64,000 bases of DNA from Cyanobacteria bacterium OH_CBrB_359 (GTDB lineage Bacteria; Cyanobacteriota; Vampirovibrionia; Gastranaerophilales; Gastranaerophilaceae): positions 1 to 64,000 of the forward strand of contig JAEZET010000001.1 of assembly GCA_023433065.1 (NCBI GenBank), in the 5' to 3' direction. The position numbers and the translations under genes were made by a program. Position 1 is the stretch's first letter. Each line of letters starts with the position of its first letter. Of this stretch, positions 1 through 9,662 are shown piece by piece. The notes under the pieces are model-generated. The model had not been told where the DNA came from and did no database searches. It was given only the letters and a program-made list of their open reading frames with translations.

Positions 1-3000
1 TATATAACTCATCAAGCACAACTCTTACTAACTCTAACGTCGGCGGTGCTACTCCTGCCAGCGGCAACTCTGCTGTCAGCGGTGGTGGTATCTACAATGC
101 TGCAGGTTCTACTTTGGTTTCCAACAACACCAACTACTCTAACAACTCTGCCACAGACAATGGTGGGGCTATATACAACCTTGCTAATACTTTCATTAAT
201 ACCGGAGTTTTTGACTCCAATAGGGCTGTTAATGCAGGTGGGGCTATATATAATAATGGTAACTTCTTATTTGTGTCAGTTGCTACATTTACTACAAACG
301 ATGCTGATATGGGTGCTGGTATATATAACAATGGATCAGCACAAATCTTATCAAGTATATTCGCAAATAATACAGCAACCAGAGGTGCCGGAATATATAA
401 TGCTTCCGGAGAAATAACTATCCAAGATTCTTTATTTGGAGGTCCTGATGAAGAAGATATAAATTTTGGAGTAGAAGGTGGTGCTATATATAATGCTGCT
501 GATGGAATCATAATCTCTACAAATACAAATTATATAAGTAATTCTGTTCGTAACAATGGTGGGGCCATTTATAATTTAGGATCTATTAACTTAAATAATT
601 CAGATTTTAGTAATAACGCAGCACAAAATTATGGCGGCGCTATTTATAATGATTCTACTAATTTCTTAGTAAATGACAGTTCATTTAATTCTAATGAAGC
701 TGATTATGGCGGCACTATTTATAACAACCAAACTGCTAATATAACATTAAGTGATTTTAACTCAAATAAAGCTACTACGGCAGGTGGTGCTTTATATAAC
801 GCAGGAACAACAACAATACAAAGATCACATTTTGGGACTGACACTGCAGGAACCGGGAATACTGCCACAAATGGAGGAGCCATATACAATACGGCAACCG
901 GAACTGTAACATCTACCAATACTGACTATGAAAACAACTCTGCTTCTAATAGTGGCGGCGCTATCTATAATGAAGGTGCTTTTACCATTAACACAGGACT
1001 TTTTAATAACAATAAAGCGGTTACATACGGTGGTGCTATATACAATTCAAACATATTAGCAATTAATTCAGGAACATTTAATTTAAATCAATCAAATTTT
1101 GATGGCGGTGCTATTTATAATACTGCACAATTAACAATAAATACCGCAGCATTTAACTCAAATCAGTCAGGAAATAATGGCGGGGTTATTTATAATACAA
1201 TAGATGGAACAATAAACGCTACCAATCTGACGTTCAACGAAAACCTGTCTAATATTAATGGTGGTGCTATTTATAACCTTGGTGCATTAACTATAAATAC
1301 GGGAATATTTACCAGCAACGTAACTGGCGGTAACGGCGGGGCTATTTATAATGATTCTGCTAATTTTACAGTTTCAGAAGTTAACTTTTTATCTAACGAA
1401 GCATCATGGGGTGGTGCTATTTACAACAATTCAACGGCGAATCTGACTAACAGCACATTCAATGGTAATAAAGCCAACACTTCGGGTGGAGCAATTTTTA
1501 GCAGTGAAACAGGAAATATAACATCAACAAATACAAACTACTTAAATAATACTTCAAGCGGAAATGCAGGTGCAATATATAGTGGAGGGGATTTAACAAT
1601 AAATACCGGTTCATTCTCTACAAATACAGCAGGAACTTCAGGTGGAGCAATTTATAGTACAGGTAATTTGGCAATAAATTCAGGAACTTTTACAGGTAAC
1701 ACAGCAACCTCAACTTCAGGTGGAGCAATATATAACACTGGCGACTTAATAATGAACACTGGAACATTTACAAGTAATAAAGCAGGTGCCTCAGGCGGTG
1801 GTATTTACACAACAGGTGCTTCAGATATAACTGCCGGAACATTTACAGGTAACACTGCAGGTACTTCTGGCGGTGGTATTTATACAACAGGTACTTCAGA
1901 TATAACTACAGGAACATTTACAGGTAACACCGCAGGTGCTTCTGGCGGTGGTATTTATACAACAGGTGCTTCAGATATAACTACAGGAACATTTACAAAT
2001 AATACCGCAGGTGCCTCTGGCGGTGGTATTTATACAACAGCAGATTTAGCAATAACTACAGGAATATTTACGGATAACACTGCAGGAACTTCAGGCGGCG
2101 GCATTTACAGTACTATCGGAAATTTAACATTAGATACGATAACATTTACAAAAAATGCTGCTACATCAGCTTCAGGCGGTGCAATTTATACTGCAGGCAA
2201 TTTAACATTGGATAAAGGAATATTTACAAGTAACACTGCAGGAGTTTCAGGTGGCGGCATTTATAGTACTACCGGCAATTTAACATTAGATACAATAAAA
2301 TTTGAAAATAACACTGCAGGAACTTCAGGCGGTGCAATTTACAGCAATTCTGCCAATCTTACTGTTATTGGAGGTACTTTTACAACAAATAGCTCCTCAA
2401 CGGGTGGAGCTATATATAATAATTTAGTAGCTGACATCAGCGCTAGTAGTTTTAGCGGTAACTCTGCAACTACTACTGCAGGCGGAGCAATATATAATGC
2501 CCTCACAGGAACAATAACTTCAACAGGAAATACCTTTACGCGTAATACTGCAGCAACAAATGGCGGTGCTATTTACAATGCAGGTCAAATAACAATCAAT
2601 CCTGCAAGTTTTACAGCAAATTCAGCTGTATCAGGAGGTGCTTTATATAACAGCGGCAACGCAACAATACAAAATACCGATTTTGGAACAATTGCACTAA
2701 ACAGCGGCAACACTGCAACTAACGGCGGTGCTGTTTATACTGAAACTTTTGGACAAACAACTGCGACAAATGTCAATTTTATTAATAACCGTGCTACAAC
2801 TGGCGGTTCAGTTTATAACGCCGGCACAACAACACTTACAAATACTGTTTCGGCTCTAAATACAGCAACTAACGGCGGAGCTATATATACTGACATACCA
2901 GGGGAAACAAACATAGCAAATTCAGAATTTTATCTTAATAATGCAACAAATGCAGGCGGAGCTATTCTTAATAATGGAAGAACTACTATCTCCAACAGCA

Positions 3001-4838
3001 CATTCGGAACAACAAACGGTACAAATACCGCCCAATATGGTGGTGCAATAGCTAGTGTTTGGAATAGTGAATTAACAATTAACTCAGGAACAAGTTTTAT
3101 AAATAACACTGCAACAGATGCAGGTGGCGCTCTATATATAAATGGGGAAGATTTTGTTAACAATACCAGACCAACTGGAACTGCAATAGTAACCTTAAAT
3201 GCAACTGAAGCCAATGGAAAAATTCTATTCAATGACAATACAACAGGAGTCGGAGCTTCTGAAACAAGTAATGCTATCCACATGGCAGGAAATGCCCAGT
3301 TAAATATGAATACATCAAACGGCGGTGCTATAATCGTCAACGATGCTATTACAAGCAGTGGCACTAATAATATTATTAATGTAAACACTAATCCCTCTTT
3401 AGCAAACAAAGAAGGTAATCTATATATAAGCTCTTTAGATTTGGCCGGCGGAAAATTTAACTTCGGTGGTGGGAATTTAACAATTTTAACGCCTGAAAAT
3501 CCTTCACAAGTTCTAAATTTTGGTGAATTAACCCTGAATAACGGTTCAAATATTAATGCAATTAATAACCACATTGACTCATTACAGGCTGAAGCCTTAA
3601 AAATCAGCGGCTCTACAACATTCAAAATGGACATTGATTTAGAAAATAAAACATATGACCAATTTGACAATACTCTGGCAAGCAGCTCTACAAAAGGCAG
3701 CATACTTGTTGATGAAATTAATCCTATAGGTCTTTTAAAAACAAACGAATTGGAAGTGCGTGTACTTAAAAACAAAGATGAAAACATAACAGTATCTATA
3801 TCAGATAATCTGGTAGCTTCAAATCCAATTGGTACATACGGATTAACAAGCAACGGAGAAACTTTTAGCCTTGCATATAAGACATACAACCCCTCTATGT
3901 ATCGATATCAGGTTGCTCAAATGGCAATGTATGCAAACCAGTTGGCATTGAATAATGTACTTTTAGATAAAATTGCTGATAAAAGAAACTTCATGGGTAT
4001 AGATAACGTATCTCTTGAAGAAGAAATAAATAATCCGAAATATCAATACAGAGTAGCTTCTCAGCTCAAAATGAATGGCGGAGGCCTATGGTTTAAACCC
4101 TATGCAACTATTGAGGATATTAACCTGAACAGAGGCTTAAAAGTAAAAAATAAATTATTCGGAGCTGTAATAGGTGCTGATTTACCGACAAGTGTATATG
4201 AAGACGGAACAACATTCAAAGGCACTCTATTTGCGGGCTATACCGGCTCCAGCCAAGATTATTCAGGATTAAATACAGATCAAAACGGCGGATTCGGTGG
4301 TTTTATGGCTACAATGTATAAGAAAAACCTCTTCTCATCTCTATTGGCAAGCTTCGGAGGTGTTGCAAATGAAGTTGGAACACCGGGTGGAAAAGATGAT
4401 TTTAACTCATTTGTCGCAAGCATAACATCAAAAACAGGATATAACTGGAATATAACCGACAACTTCACTATCCAGCCAACAGTAGCACTTGGATATTCAT
4501 ACATAAACGGAACTAAACTTACAAGCGCACAATCTGATTATCCTTTCACAGTAGACAAATTCCAGGCACTTCAAATGACTCCGGGACTTAACTTGATATG
4601 GAGCAAGGAAGACTACAGCATATATCTTACAGCTCAATATATAATAAATATCAACAAATCTCACTCAAAAGTGTATGATATTGAACTGCCTTACCTAAGT
4701 ATGGATCCATATCTTGAATACAGTTTAGGCTTTACTAAAAACTATGGCGACAGACTTAACGCATATGCACAGTTCTTGATAAGAAATCTAGGCAGAACCG
4801 GTTTTGGATTCAATGCGGGTGCTAACTACAAAATTTAA
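1..4838 (+). CDS. Autotransporter with Pmp-like GGAIYN repeats, 5'-truncated
   Basis: The reading frame is open to the left edge, so the start lies outside the window; the visible part is about 1,610 residues. It carries about 40 copies of a GG(A/G)IYN-type motif, each followed by short beta-strand segments with FxxN, spaced roughly 23-30 residues. This matches the chlamydial polymorphic membrane protein repeat class and predicts a right-handed beta-helix passenger. The last ~250 residues, from about the LWFKPYA stretch (positions 4087 on), look like an autotransporter beta-barrel with alternating aromatic strands, ending in GANYKI. The expected role is a surface adhesin or passenger translocated by type V secretion (family knowledge); the ligand is unknown. 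The gene stops only 3 bp before convergent anmK, leaving no room for a separate terminator. Confidence 0.85.
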   Translation, partial: YNSSSTTLTNSNVGGATPASGNSAVSGGGIYNAAGSTLVSNNTNYSNNSATDNGGAIYNLANTFINTGVFDSNRAVNAGGAIYNNGNFLFVSVATFTTNDADMGAGIYNNGSAQILSSIFANNTATRGAGIYNASGEITIQDSLFGGPDEEDINFGVEGGAIYNAADGIIISTNTNYISNSVRNNGGAIYNLGSINLNNSDFSNNAAQNYGGAIYNDSTNFLVNDSSFNSNEADYGGTIYNNQTANITLSDFNSNKATTAGGALYNAGTTTIQRSHFGTDTAGTGNTATNGGAIYNTATGTVTSTNTDYENNSASNSGGAIYNEGAFTINTGLFNNNKAVTYGGAIYNSNILAINSGTFNLNQSNFDGGAIYNTAQLTINTAAFNSNQSGNNGGVIYNTIDGTINATNLTFNENLSNINGGAIYNLGALTINTGIFTSNVTGGNGGAIYNDSANFTVSEVNFLSNEASWGGAIYNNSTANLTNSTFNGNKANTSGGAIFSSETGNITSTNTNYLNNTSSGNAGAIYSGGDLTINTGSFSTNTAGTSGGAIYSTGNLAINSGTFTGNTATSTSGGAIYNTGDLIMNTGTFTSNKAGASGGGIYTTGASDITAGTFTGNTAGTSGGGIYTTGTSDITTGTFTGNTAGASGGGIYTTGASDITTGTFTNNTAGASGGGIYTTADLAITTGIFTDNTAGTSGGGIYSTIGNLTLDTITFTKNAATSASGGAIYTAGNLTLDKGIFTSNTAGVSGGGIYSTTGNLTLDTIKFENNTAGTSGGAIYSNSANLTVIGGTFTTNSSSTGGAIYNNLVADISASSFSGNSATTTAGGAIYNALTGTITSTGNTFTRNTAATNGGAIYNAGQITINPASFTANSAVSGGALYNSGNATIQNTDFGTIALNSGNTATNGGAVYTETFGQTTATNVNFINNRATTGGSVYNAGTTTLTNTVSALNTATNGGAIYTDIPGETNIANSEFYLNNATNAGGAILNNGRTTISNSTFGTTNGTNTAQYGGAIASVWNSELTINSGTSFINNTATDAGGALYINGEDFVNNTRPTGTAIVTLNATEANGKILFNDNTTGVGASETSNAIHMAGNAQLNMNTSNGGAIIVNDAITSSGTNNIINVNTNPSLANKEGNLYISSLDLAGGKFNFGGGNLTILTPENPSQVLNFGELTLNNGSNINAINNHIDSLQAEALKISGSTTFKMDIDLENKTYDQFDNTLASSSTKGSILVDEINPIGLLKTNELEVRVLKNKDENITVSISDNLVASNPIGTYGLTSNGETFSLAYKTYNPSMYRYQVAQMAMYANQLALNNVLLDKIADKRNFMGIDNVSLEEEINNPKYQYRVASQLKMNGGGLWFKPYATIEDINLNRGLKVKNKLFGAVIGADLPTSVYEDGTTFKGTLFAGYTGSSQDYSGLNTDQNGGFGGFMATMYKKNLFSSLLASFGGVANEVGTPGGKDDFNSFVASITSKTGYNWNITDNFTIQPTVALGYSYINGTKLTSAQSDYPFTVDKFQALQMTPGLNLIWSKEDYSIYLTAQYIININKSHSKVYDIELPYLSMDPYLEYSLGFTKNYGDRLNAYAQFLIRNLGRTGFGFNAGANYKI
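1794..2093 (+). repeat. 75-bp tandem repeats inside the autotransporter
   Basis: Four consecutive units of exactly 75 bp begin at 1794, 1869, 1944 and 2019, and the next GGCGG start is at 2094. Each encodes 25 residues of the type GGGIYTTGxSDITTGTFT followed by xNTAGxS. The first three are nearly identical at nucleotide level, unlike the more diverged repeats elsewhere in the gene. The period keeps the reading frame, so copy-number change would alter passenger length without breaking it. Confidence 0.85.
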
Positions 4839-4841
4839 AAG

Positions 4842-5972
4842 TTAATATGAAATTTTACCCATAATGACTTTTTCCTTTGCACCAGTGCAAGAAGGCATAT
4901 TATTAGGTATTCTGTTCAATGTACAATACCCGAGGAAAGCGAATGCTATTGATTCTTTAAATTTGTCAGGGATACCAAAATCTTTATGTGTTTTTATTGT
5001 AATTTCTTTAAAATAGGTTTTTAAATAATTAATTAAAGTTATATTATAAGCGCCGCCTCCGCCCAAGACAATCTCGTCGATTAAAACAGAAGGAAAAATA
5101 AAGTTTACATATGAATCGTAAATTACTTTAGCCGTAAGGTTTGTTAAGGTTGCAATGATATCAAACTTATTTTCAGGTGCGGATTTTAAAATGTTCTCAG
5201 CGTATTTATCATTAAAAAGCTCTCTGCCGGTTGTTTTAGGAGGCTCTAAATAATAATATTCTTCACTCAAAAGCACATTCAACCAACTTTGATTAACAAC
5301 TCCTTGAGAAGCAAGTTTTCCATCTTTATCATATGGCAGATTAAAAAATTTCCGAGAACAATAGTCAATCAACATATTACCGGGTCCATTATCAAACGCA
5401 AATGTTTCAAATTCTCTTGATAAAACGGTAACATTTGAGATTCCTCCAATATTTTGAATAGCTCTATTTTTATCTTTTTTAAAAAGCAATTCATCTGCAA
5501 AAGGTACCAATGGAGCGCCTTGTCCGCCAGCAGCAATATCTTTTGTCCTAAAATCACCTACAGTAAGAATTCCTGTCTTTTGAGAAATAACTGAAATATC
5601 TCCTATTTGTAAAGTACTTTTTGTTGAAATATCTGCTATCTGCTTATCATATGGTATATGAAAAACTGTTTGCCCATGAGAAGAAATAAAATCAATATCT
5701 TTCTTTTTATAAGCGGATTTATCTATTAATTCAAGAGCACACTTGGCAAAAAGTTCCCCTACAACAAAATTTAAAAAACATATATCTTCTGCTAAAGCAT
5801 TATTATTTGCCGTTTCTAAAAGTTTAAATCTGACTTCTTCAGGATAAACAAGTGAATGAGTCTCTAAAAGTTCGAACGAAAAATCCTTGTAAATCTTTAT
5901 GAGACAAGCATCAATTGCATCAAGTGATGTTCCTGACATCATAGAAATCGCTGTCATAAAATCTTTGTCCAT
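4842..5972 (-). CDS. anmK: Anhydro-N-acetylmuramic acid kinase
   Basis: The 376-residue protein has the length and motifs of AnmK, which phosphorylates and opens 1,6-anhydro-MurNAc to MurNAc-6-phosphate during peptidoglycan recycling in the cytoplasm. Visible are the N-terminal SMMSGTSLDAID phosphate loop, GQTVFHIP, the DFRTKDIAAGGQGAPLVP stretch that holds the catalytic Asp in the family, GGISNVT and FDNGPGNMLID. The start codon is ATG. An A/T-rich TATAAT-like stretch sits only about 8 bases upstream, so the message may be leaderless. It converges on the autotransporter and diverges from manC. No MurNAc-6-P etherase (murQ) is visible nearby. Confidence 0.93.
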   Translation of the reverse strand: MDKDFMTAISMMSGTSLDAIDACLIKIYKDFSFELLETHSLVYPEEVRFKLLETANNNALAEDICFLNFVVGELFAKCALELIDKSAYKKKDIDFISSHGQTVFHIPYDKQIADISTKSTLQIGDISVISQKTGILTVGDFRTKDIAAGGQGAPLVPFADELLFKKDKNRAIQNIGGISNVTVLSREFETFAFDNGPGNMLIDYCSRKFFNLPYDKDGKLASQGVVNQSWLNVLLSEEYYYLEPPKTTGRELFNDKYAENILKSAPENKFDIIATLTNLTAKVIYDSYVNFIFPSVLIDEIVLGGGGAYNITLINYLKTYFKEITIKTHKDFGIPDKFKESIAFAFLGYCTLNRIPNNMPSCTGAKEKVIMGKISY

Positions 5973-6000
5973 AAGATTATTATATAATTTATAAAGATAG

Positions 6001-6030
6001 TTGCAATATTATTTTTAAGTTGTGTATAAT
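6001..6030 (+). promoter_or_regulatory. Sigma-70 type promoter of manC
   Basis: TTGCAA at 6001-6006 and TATAAT at 6025-6030 are separated by 18 bp. The spacer ends in TGTG before the -10 box. A GAGGA ribosome binding site follows just before the manC ATG at 6057. Confidence 0.6.
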
Positions 6031-6056
6031 TGATATAACTGAATAAGAGGAAATTT

Positions 6057-7502
6057 ATGACAAATTTATATGCAATAATTCTTGCAGGAGGGAGTGGTTC
6101 AAGGCTTTGGCCGTTAAGCAGAGAAATGCACCCCAAGCAGCTGATGAAATTAAATGACGAATCCACTCTTTTTCAATCAACATTTATTAGACTTATAAAC
6201 AACATTGATGATAGAAATATCATGACTATAACTAATGTTAAAAATGAACCTGTTGTAAGACAACAATTAAAAGAGCTTCAGGAAAAATTTTGCAGGACTA
6301 CAAGTTATGAAATAATAACAGAACCAATAGCCAAAAATACTGCCCCGGCTATAGCTCTCGGCACAAAATATATAACAGAAAAACTTAACTGGAGAGAAGA
6401 AGAACCTATAATCCTTGTTGTGCCTTCAGACCAGCTTGTTCTGGATGAAAAATCCTTTGCTAAGTTTATGGAAGAAGGGCTAAAACTGGCTGAAGCAGGT
6501 TATATTGTATCTTTTGGCATTAAACCTTACAAAGAAGATTCAGGCGTCGGATATATTAAAGTTCAAAAAAATAAAAAAATCTCAAATATATCACCTATTT
6601 CGTATAAAGTCTCAGCTTTTAAAGAAAAGCCTGAAAATGAAGAAGTTGAAGAATTTATTAAATCAGATAAATACTTTTGGAACAGCGGAATTTTGATGTT
6701 TAAGCAATCTGTAATGATGGCTGAAATGAAAAAACATTCATCCGAAATCTATAAAATAATAGAAAAATCAAACTTATCAAAAAATATACCTTCGGTTGAA
6801 TATCAAATATTTAAAGATATGCCTGAAATTTCAATAGAATATGCTATTTTAGAAAAAACAAAGAAACTTGCAATGATTCCATTAAACTGCTACTGGTATG
6901 ATTTAGGCTCATGGGAAGCTTTATATGAAGTTGCGGACAAAGATGAAAACAATAACTACTTAACAGGTAATGCTATCGATTTAAACTCAAAAAACTCAAT
7001 GGTCTATTCGACATCAAAACTTACTGCAACAATTGCGCTTGAAAATACTATAGTAGTTGAAACAGAAGATGCTATCCTTGTTTGCGACAAATCAAGAGTT
7101 AACGATGTAAAAGAGATTTATAACAAGCTAAAAGATAAAAACGACTTGGCTCATGCGGTTCATAAAACTGTTTATAGACCATGGGGATATTATACGGTGC
7201 TGCAAGAAGGTGAAGGTTTTTTAACAAAATCAATAACAGTGAACCCCGAAGGTAAATTAAGCCTGCAAAAACATAAACATAGAAGTGAGCACTGGATAGT
7301 TTTAGAAGGCACTGCAACAATTATTAAGGGTGATGTTACAGTTGAACTCAAAGAAAGTGAGAGTATTGATATTGAAAAAGAGGAAATCCACTCTCTTCAA
7401 AATCAAACAAAAGAACCTCTTACTATTATTGAAGTACAAAAAGGCAACATCTTAGACGAAAATGATATCGAGAGATTGGAAGATATCTACGGAAGAGTCT
7501 AA
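6057..7502 (+). CDS. manC: Mannose-1-phosphate guanylyltransferase / mannose-6-phosphate isomerase
   Basis: A 481-residue bifunctional enzyme of the ManC/AlgA/CpsB type. Residues 1-280 form a nucleotidyltransferase domain with the AIILAGGSGSRLWPLSR signature and the PKQ lysine motif, which makes GDP-mannose from mannose-1-P and GTP. Residues about 345-475 form a type II phosphomannose isomerase cupin with YRPWGYY and a metal-binding stretch around LQKHKHRSEHW. It supplies GDP-mannose for envelope glycans or GDP-fucose. No glycan assembly genes are adjacent. The start is supported by AAGAGGAAATTTATG. It ends 5 bp before convergent aroQ. Confidence 0.94.
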   Translation: MTNLYAIILAGGSGSRLWPLSREMHPKQLMKLNDESTLFQSTFIRLINNIDDRNIMTITNVKNEPVVRQQLKELQEKFCRTTSYEIITEPIAKNTAPAIALGTKYITEKLNWREEEPIILVVPSDQLVLDEKSFAKFMEEGLKLAEAGYIVSFGIKPYKEDSGVGYIKVQKNKKISNISPISYKVSAFKEKPENEEVEEFIKSDKYFWNSGILMFKQSVMMAEMKKHSSEIYKIIEKSNLSKNIPSVEYQIFKDMPEISIEYAILEKTKKLAMIPLNCYWYDLGSWEALYEVADKDENNNYLTGNAIDLNSKNSMVYSTSKLTATIALENTIVVETEDAILVCDKSRVNDVKEIYNKLKDKNDLAHAVHKTVYRPWGYYTVLQEGEGFLTKSITVNPEGKLSLQKHKHRSEHWIVLEGTATIIKGDVTVELKESESIDIEKEEIHSLQNQTKEPLTIIEVQKGNILDENDIERLEDIYGRV

Positions 7503-7507
7503 TATAT

Positions 7508-7939
7508 TTAAGATAAGTAATCTTTTATCGCAATGAGGCCGAGCTTATAACTATCGGATTGAAAACCTGAAATTTGACCTATGCAAACAGGCGCAATAAT
7601 TGAATTTTTCCTGAATTCTTCTCTTGAGTGAATATTTGATAAATGTACCTCCACGGCAGGAATAGAAACGGCTAAGATAGCATCTCTTATAGCAACACTG
7701 GTATAGGAATAGCCTGCAGGGTTAATTATGATTCCATCGTAAATACCCATTGCCTCTTGAATTTTATCTACCAGCTCTCCTTCAATATTAGACTGAAAAA
7801 AAGCAACCTTTACAGCCAGCCTTTCAGCTTCTTCTCTAATGATATTTTCTATATCTGATAAAGTCTTGTCACCATATTTATCAGGCTCTCTGGTTCCTAA
7901 AAGATTCAAATTAGGTCCGTTTAAAAAGAGTATATTCAT
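7508..7939 (-). CDS. aroQ: 3-dehydroquinate dehydratase, type II
   Basis: A 143-residue type II dehydroquinase of the shikimate pathway (3-dehydroquinate to 3-dehydroshikimate). Motifs: NGPNLNLLGTREP with the catalytic Arg, the following Tyr in DKYG, EVHLSNIHSREEFR with the catalytic His, and IGQISGF. The usual NPGAYTHTS loop is here NPAGYSYTS, a noticeable variant of a substrate-binding segment. The ATG at 7939 is chosen over an in-frame TTG at 7951 because GAGG lies at the right distance from the ATG and overlaps the TTG. It is followed downstream by convergent manC and preceded by dxr on the same strand, 35 bp away, probably co-transcribed. Confidence 0.93.
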   Translation of the reverse strand: MNILFLNGPNLNLLGTREPDKYGDKTLSDIENIIREEAERLAVKVAFFQSNIEGELVDKIQEAMGIYDGIIINPAGYSYTSVAIRDAILAVSIPAVEVHLSNIHSREEFRKNSIIAPVCIGQISGFQSDSYKLGLIAIKDYLS

Positions 7940-7974
7940 ATAAAACCTCAAATAATAAGTTTGATTATAACAGT

Positions 7975-9123
7975 TTACACTCTTACAATCAAACTTCTGG
8001 TTTTCTCTCTTATTTCCATATCCTGAGCAAAAATTTCATCCAAAGTAGGATTTAGAATATTCTGATGAGAATCTGTCATTTTCTTTGTAATTTCATAAAT
8101 ATTATAAAGTGCTATTTTTCCGTCTAAAAAAGCATAAACGGCTTCTTCATTTGCAGCGTTCATGCATAAAGGATATGTTCCACCTAACTTTCCGGTCTGA
8201 AATGCCAGTTTTAAACAAGGAAATTTTTCTATGTCAGGAGCTTCAAAATCAAGTCTTGAAGCTTTTACAAAATCAAAACTTTGTGTTTTGATGCCTTCAA
8301 ATCTTTCAGGATAAGTAATTGCATATTGAATAGGAATATGCATACTCGGAATACCAAACTGCGCTATCACGCTTCCGTCAATGTATTCGACAGCACTATG
8401 AACAATACTTTGAGGATGAACAACAACTTTTATATTCTCATAGTCTATATTGTACAAATGGTGAGCCTCAATCACCTCAAGTCCTTTATTCATAAGCGTA
8501 GCAGAATCAACGGTTATCTTCTTACCCATATTCCATCTTGGATGCTCTAAAGTTTCTCTTACTGTTGCCTTTTTAATATCATCGATTGAACAGTTTTTAA
8601 AAGGTCCTCCCGAGGCTGTTATAATAAGGTTTTTTATAGCACACCCCGGTCTTAAACACTGATGAATGGCTGAGTGTTCACTATCAACAGGAATTATATT
8701 CACCCCATATTCTTTTGCCATATTCATTACGATATCACCTGCCATAACAAGAGTTTCTTTATTTGCAAGGGCGATATCTATGCCATTTTTTATGGCCGTT
8801 ATAGTAGGTTTTAATCCGATTTTTCCCGACACTGCAACGAGTATAATATCATTTTCTTTATTTTTGCAAAGTTCAATCAGACCTTCTTCTCCATAATAAA
8901 AAGAAATATCTTTATATTTTTTTGATAAAATTTCACAAGATTTTTCAGATTTGACACAAACAGTTTCAGGCAAAAATTTTTCAATCTGAACAGATAAAAG
9001 CTCAATGTTATCCCCTGCAGAAAGTGCTATGACTGAAAATTTATCATCAAGTTTTTCGATAACTTCCAAAGCCTGAGTGCCGATAGAGCCTGTTGAACCT
9101 AATATTGTGATTTTTTTCTTCAT
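7975..9123 (-). CDS. dxr: 1-deoxy-D-xylulose 5-phosphate reductoisomerase
   Basis: A 382-residue DXP reductoisomerase, the committed step of the MEP isoprenoid pathway, converting DXP to MEP with NADPH in the cytoplasm. The Rossmann motif ILGSTGSIGTQALEVI opens the protein. The metal and substrate site is seen as PVDSEHSAIHQCL and TASGGPF, followed by HPRWNMGKKITVDSATLMNK and HPQSIVHS. Length and motif order are normal. aroQ follows on the same strand after a short gap. Confidence 0.95.
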   Translation of the reverse strand: MKKKITILGSTGSIGTQALEVIEKLDDKFSVIALSAGDNIELLSVQIEKFLPETVCVKSEKSCEILSKKYKDISFYYGEEGLIELCKNKENDIILVAVSGKIGLKPTITAIKNGIDIALANKETLVMAGDIVMNMAKEYGVNIIPVDSEHSAIHQCLRPGCAIKNLIITASGGPFKNCSIDDIKKATVRETLEHPRWNMGKKITVDSATLMNKGLEVIEAHHLYNIDYENIKVVVHPQSIVHSAVEYIDGSVIAQFGIPSMHIPIQYAITYPERFEGIKTQSFDFVKASRLDFEAPDIEKFPCLKLAFQTGKLGGTYPLCMNAANEEAVYAFLDGKIALYNIYEITKKMTDSHQNILNPTLDEIFAQDMEIREKTRSLIVRV

Positions 9124-9233
9124 ATAAATAAGTATAAAATAAACATGAATAATTATTTCAACTAATACTAATGTTGAATGTAATACTTTTAGATAGATTT
9201 TATATTTATAAGATTACAAATGGATTAAAAACA

Positions 9234-9569
9234 ATGGATATAATTATTAAAGTATTAGCATTAGCAGTGGCTCTTTTATTCACTGCATGGGTTTTGCCCG
9301 GAATAGAAATCGACGGTTTTTTACCTGCTGTATGGGCAGCGCTTATAATGGGATTAATAAATGTGTTTATAAGACCAGTATTAATATTTCTGACAATTCC
9401 CATTAACATATTAACGCTGGGATTATTTACTTTTGTAATTAATGCTCTTCTATTCTTATTTACAGCCAGTATTGTAGATGGCTTTGAAGTCAATGGATTT
9501 ATGGCAGCGCTTTTGGGCTCAATATTTTTATCTATTATGAGCGTAGTTATAAACAGGCTGGAGATATAA
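9234..9569 (+). CDS. Small 4-TM membrane protein, phage holin superfamily IV (PF04020-like)
   Basis: A 111-residue, almost wholly hydrophobic protein with about four membrane segments and short loops (PGIEIDGF, FIRPVLIFLTIPINILTLG, DGFEVNGF). The arrangement with NxFIRP-like and PINILTLGLF motifs is typical of the YvlD/holin_4_2 family of conserved bacterial inner-membrane proteins of unknown function; despite the name they are not phage genes. The ATG at 9234 directly precedes the first membrane segment. An upstream in-frame ATG at 9171 would add 21 mainly non-membrane residues. Neither has a strong ribosome binding site. Confidence 0.75.
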   Translation: MDIIIKVLALAVALLFTAWVLPGIEIDGFLPAVWAALIMGLINVFIRPVLIFLTIPINILTLGLFTFVINALLFLFTASIVDGFEVNGFMAALLGSIFLSIMSVVINRLEI

Positions 9570-9595
9570 TTAAAAGAAGACGTTAGTCAACAATA

Positions 9596-9624
9596 TTGTC
9601 ATATCAACAACTAAAGAGTACAAT
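9596..9624 (+). promoter_or_regulatory. Sigma-70 type promoter of ilvD
   Basis: TTGTCA at 9596-9601 and TACAAT at 9619-9624 with an optimal 17-bp spacer, 39 bp before the ilvD start codon. Confidence 0.55.
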
Positions 9625-9662
9625 TAAAAGCGTACTGGCAATTAGAATAAAGAGTATTAAAT

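Noticed and set aside
2930..3889. Long 319-codon minus-strand open frame inside the autotransporter gene
   Set aside because: It is the antisense shadow of a low-stop, repeat-rich coding sequence; its protein has no plausible domain and the plus-strand gene is clearly real.
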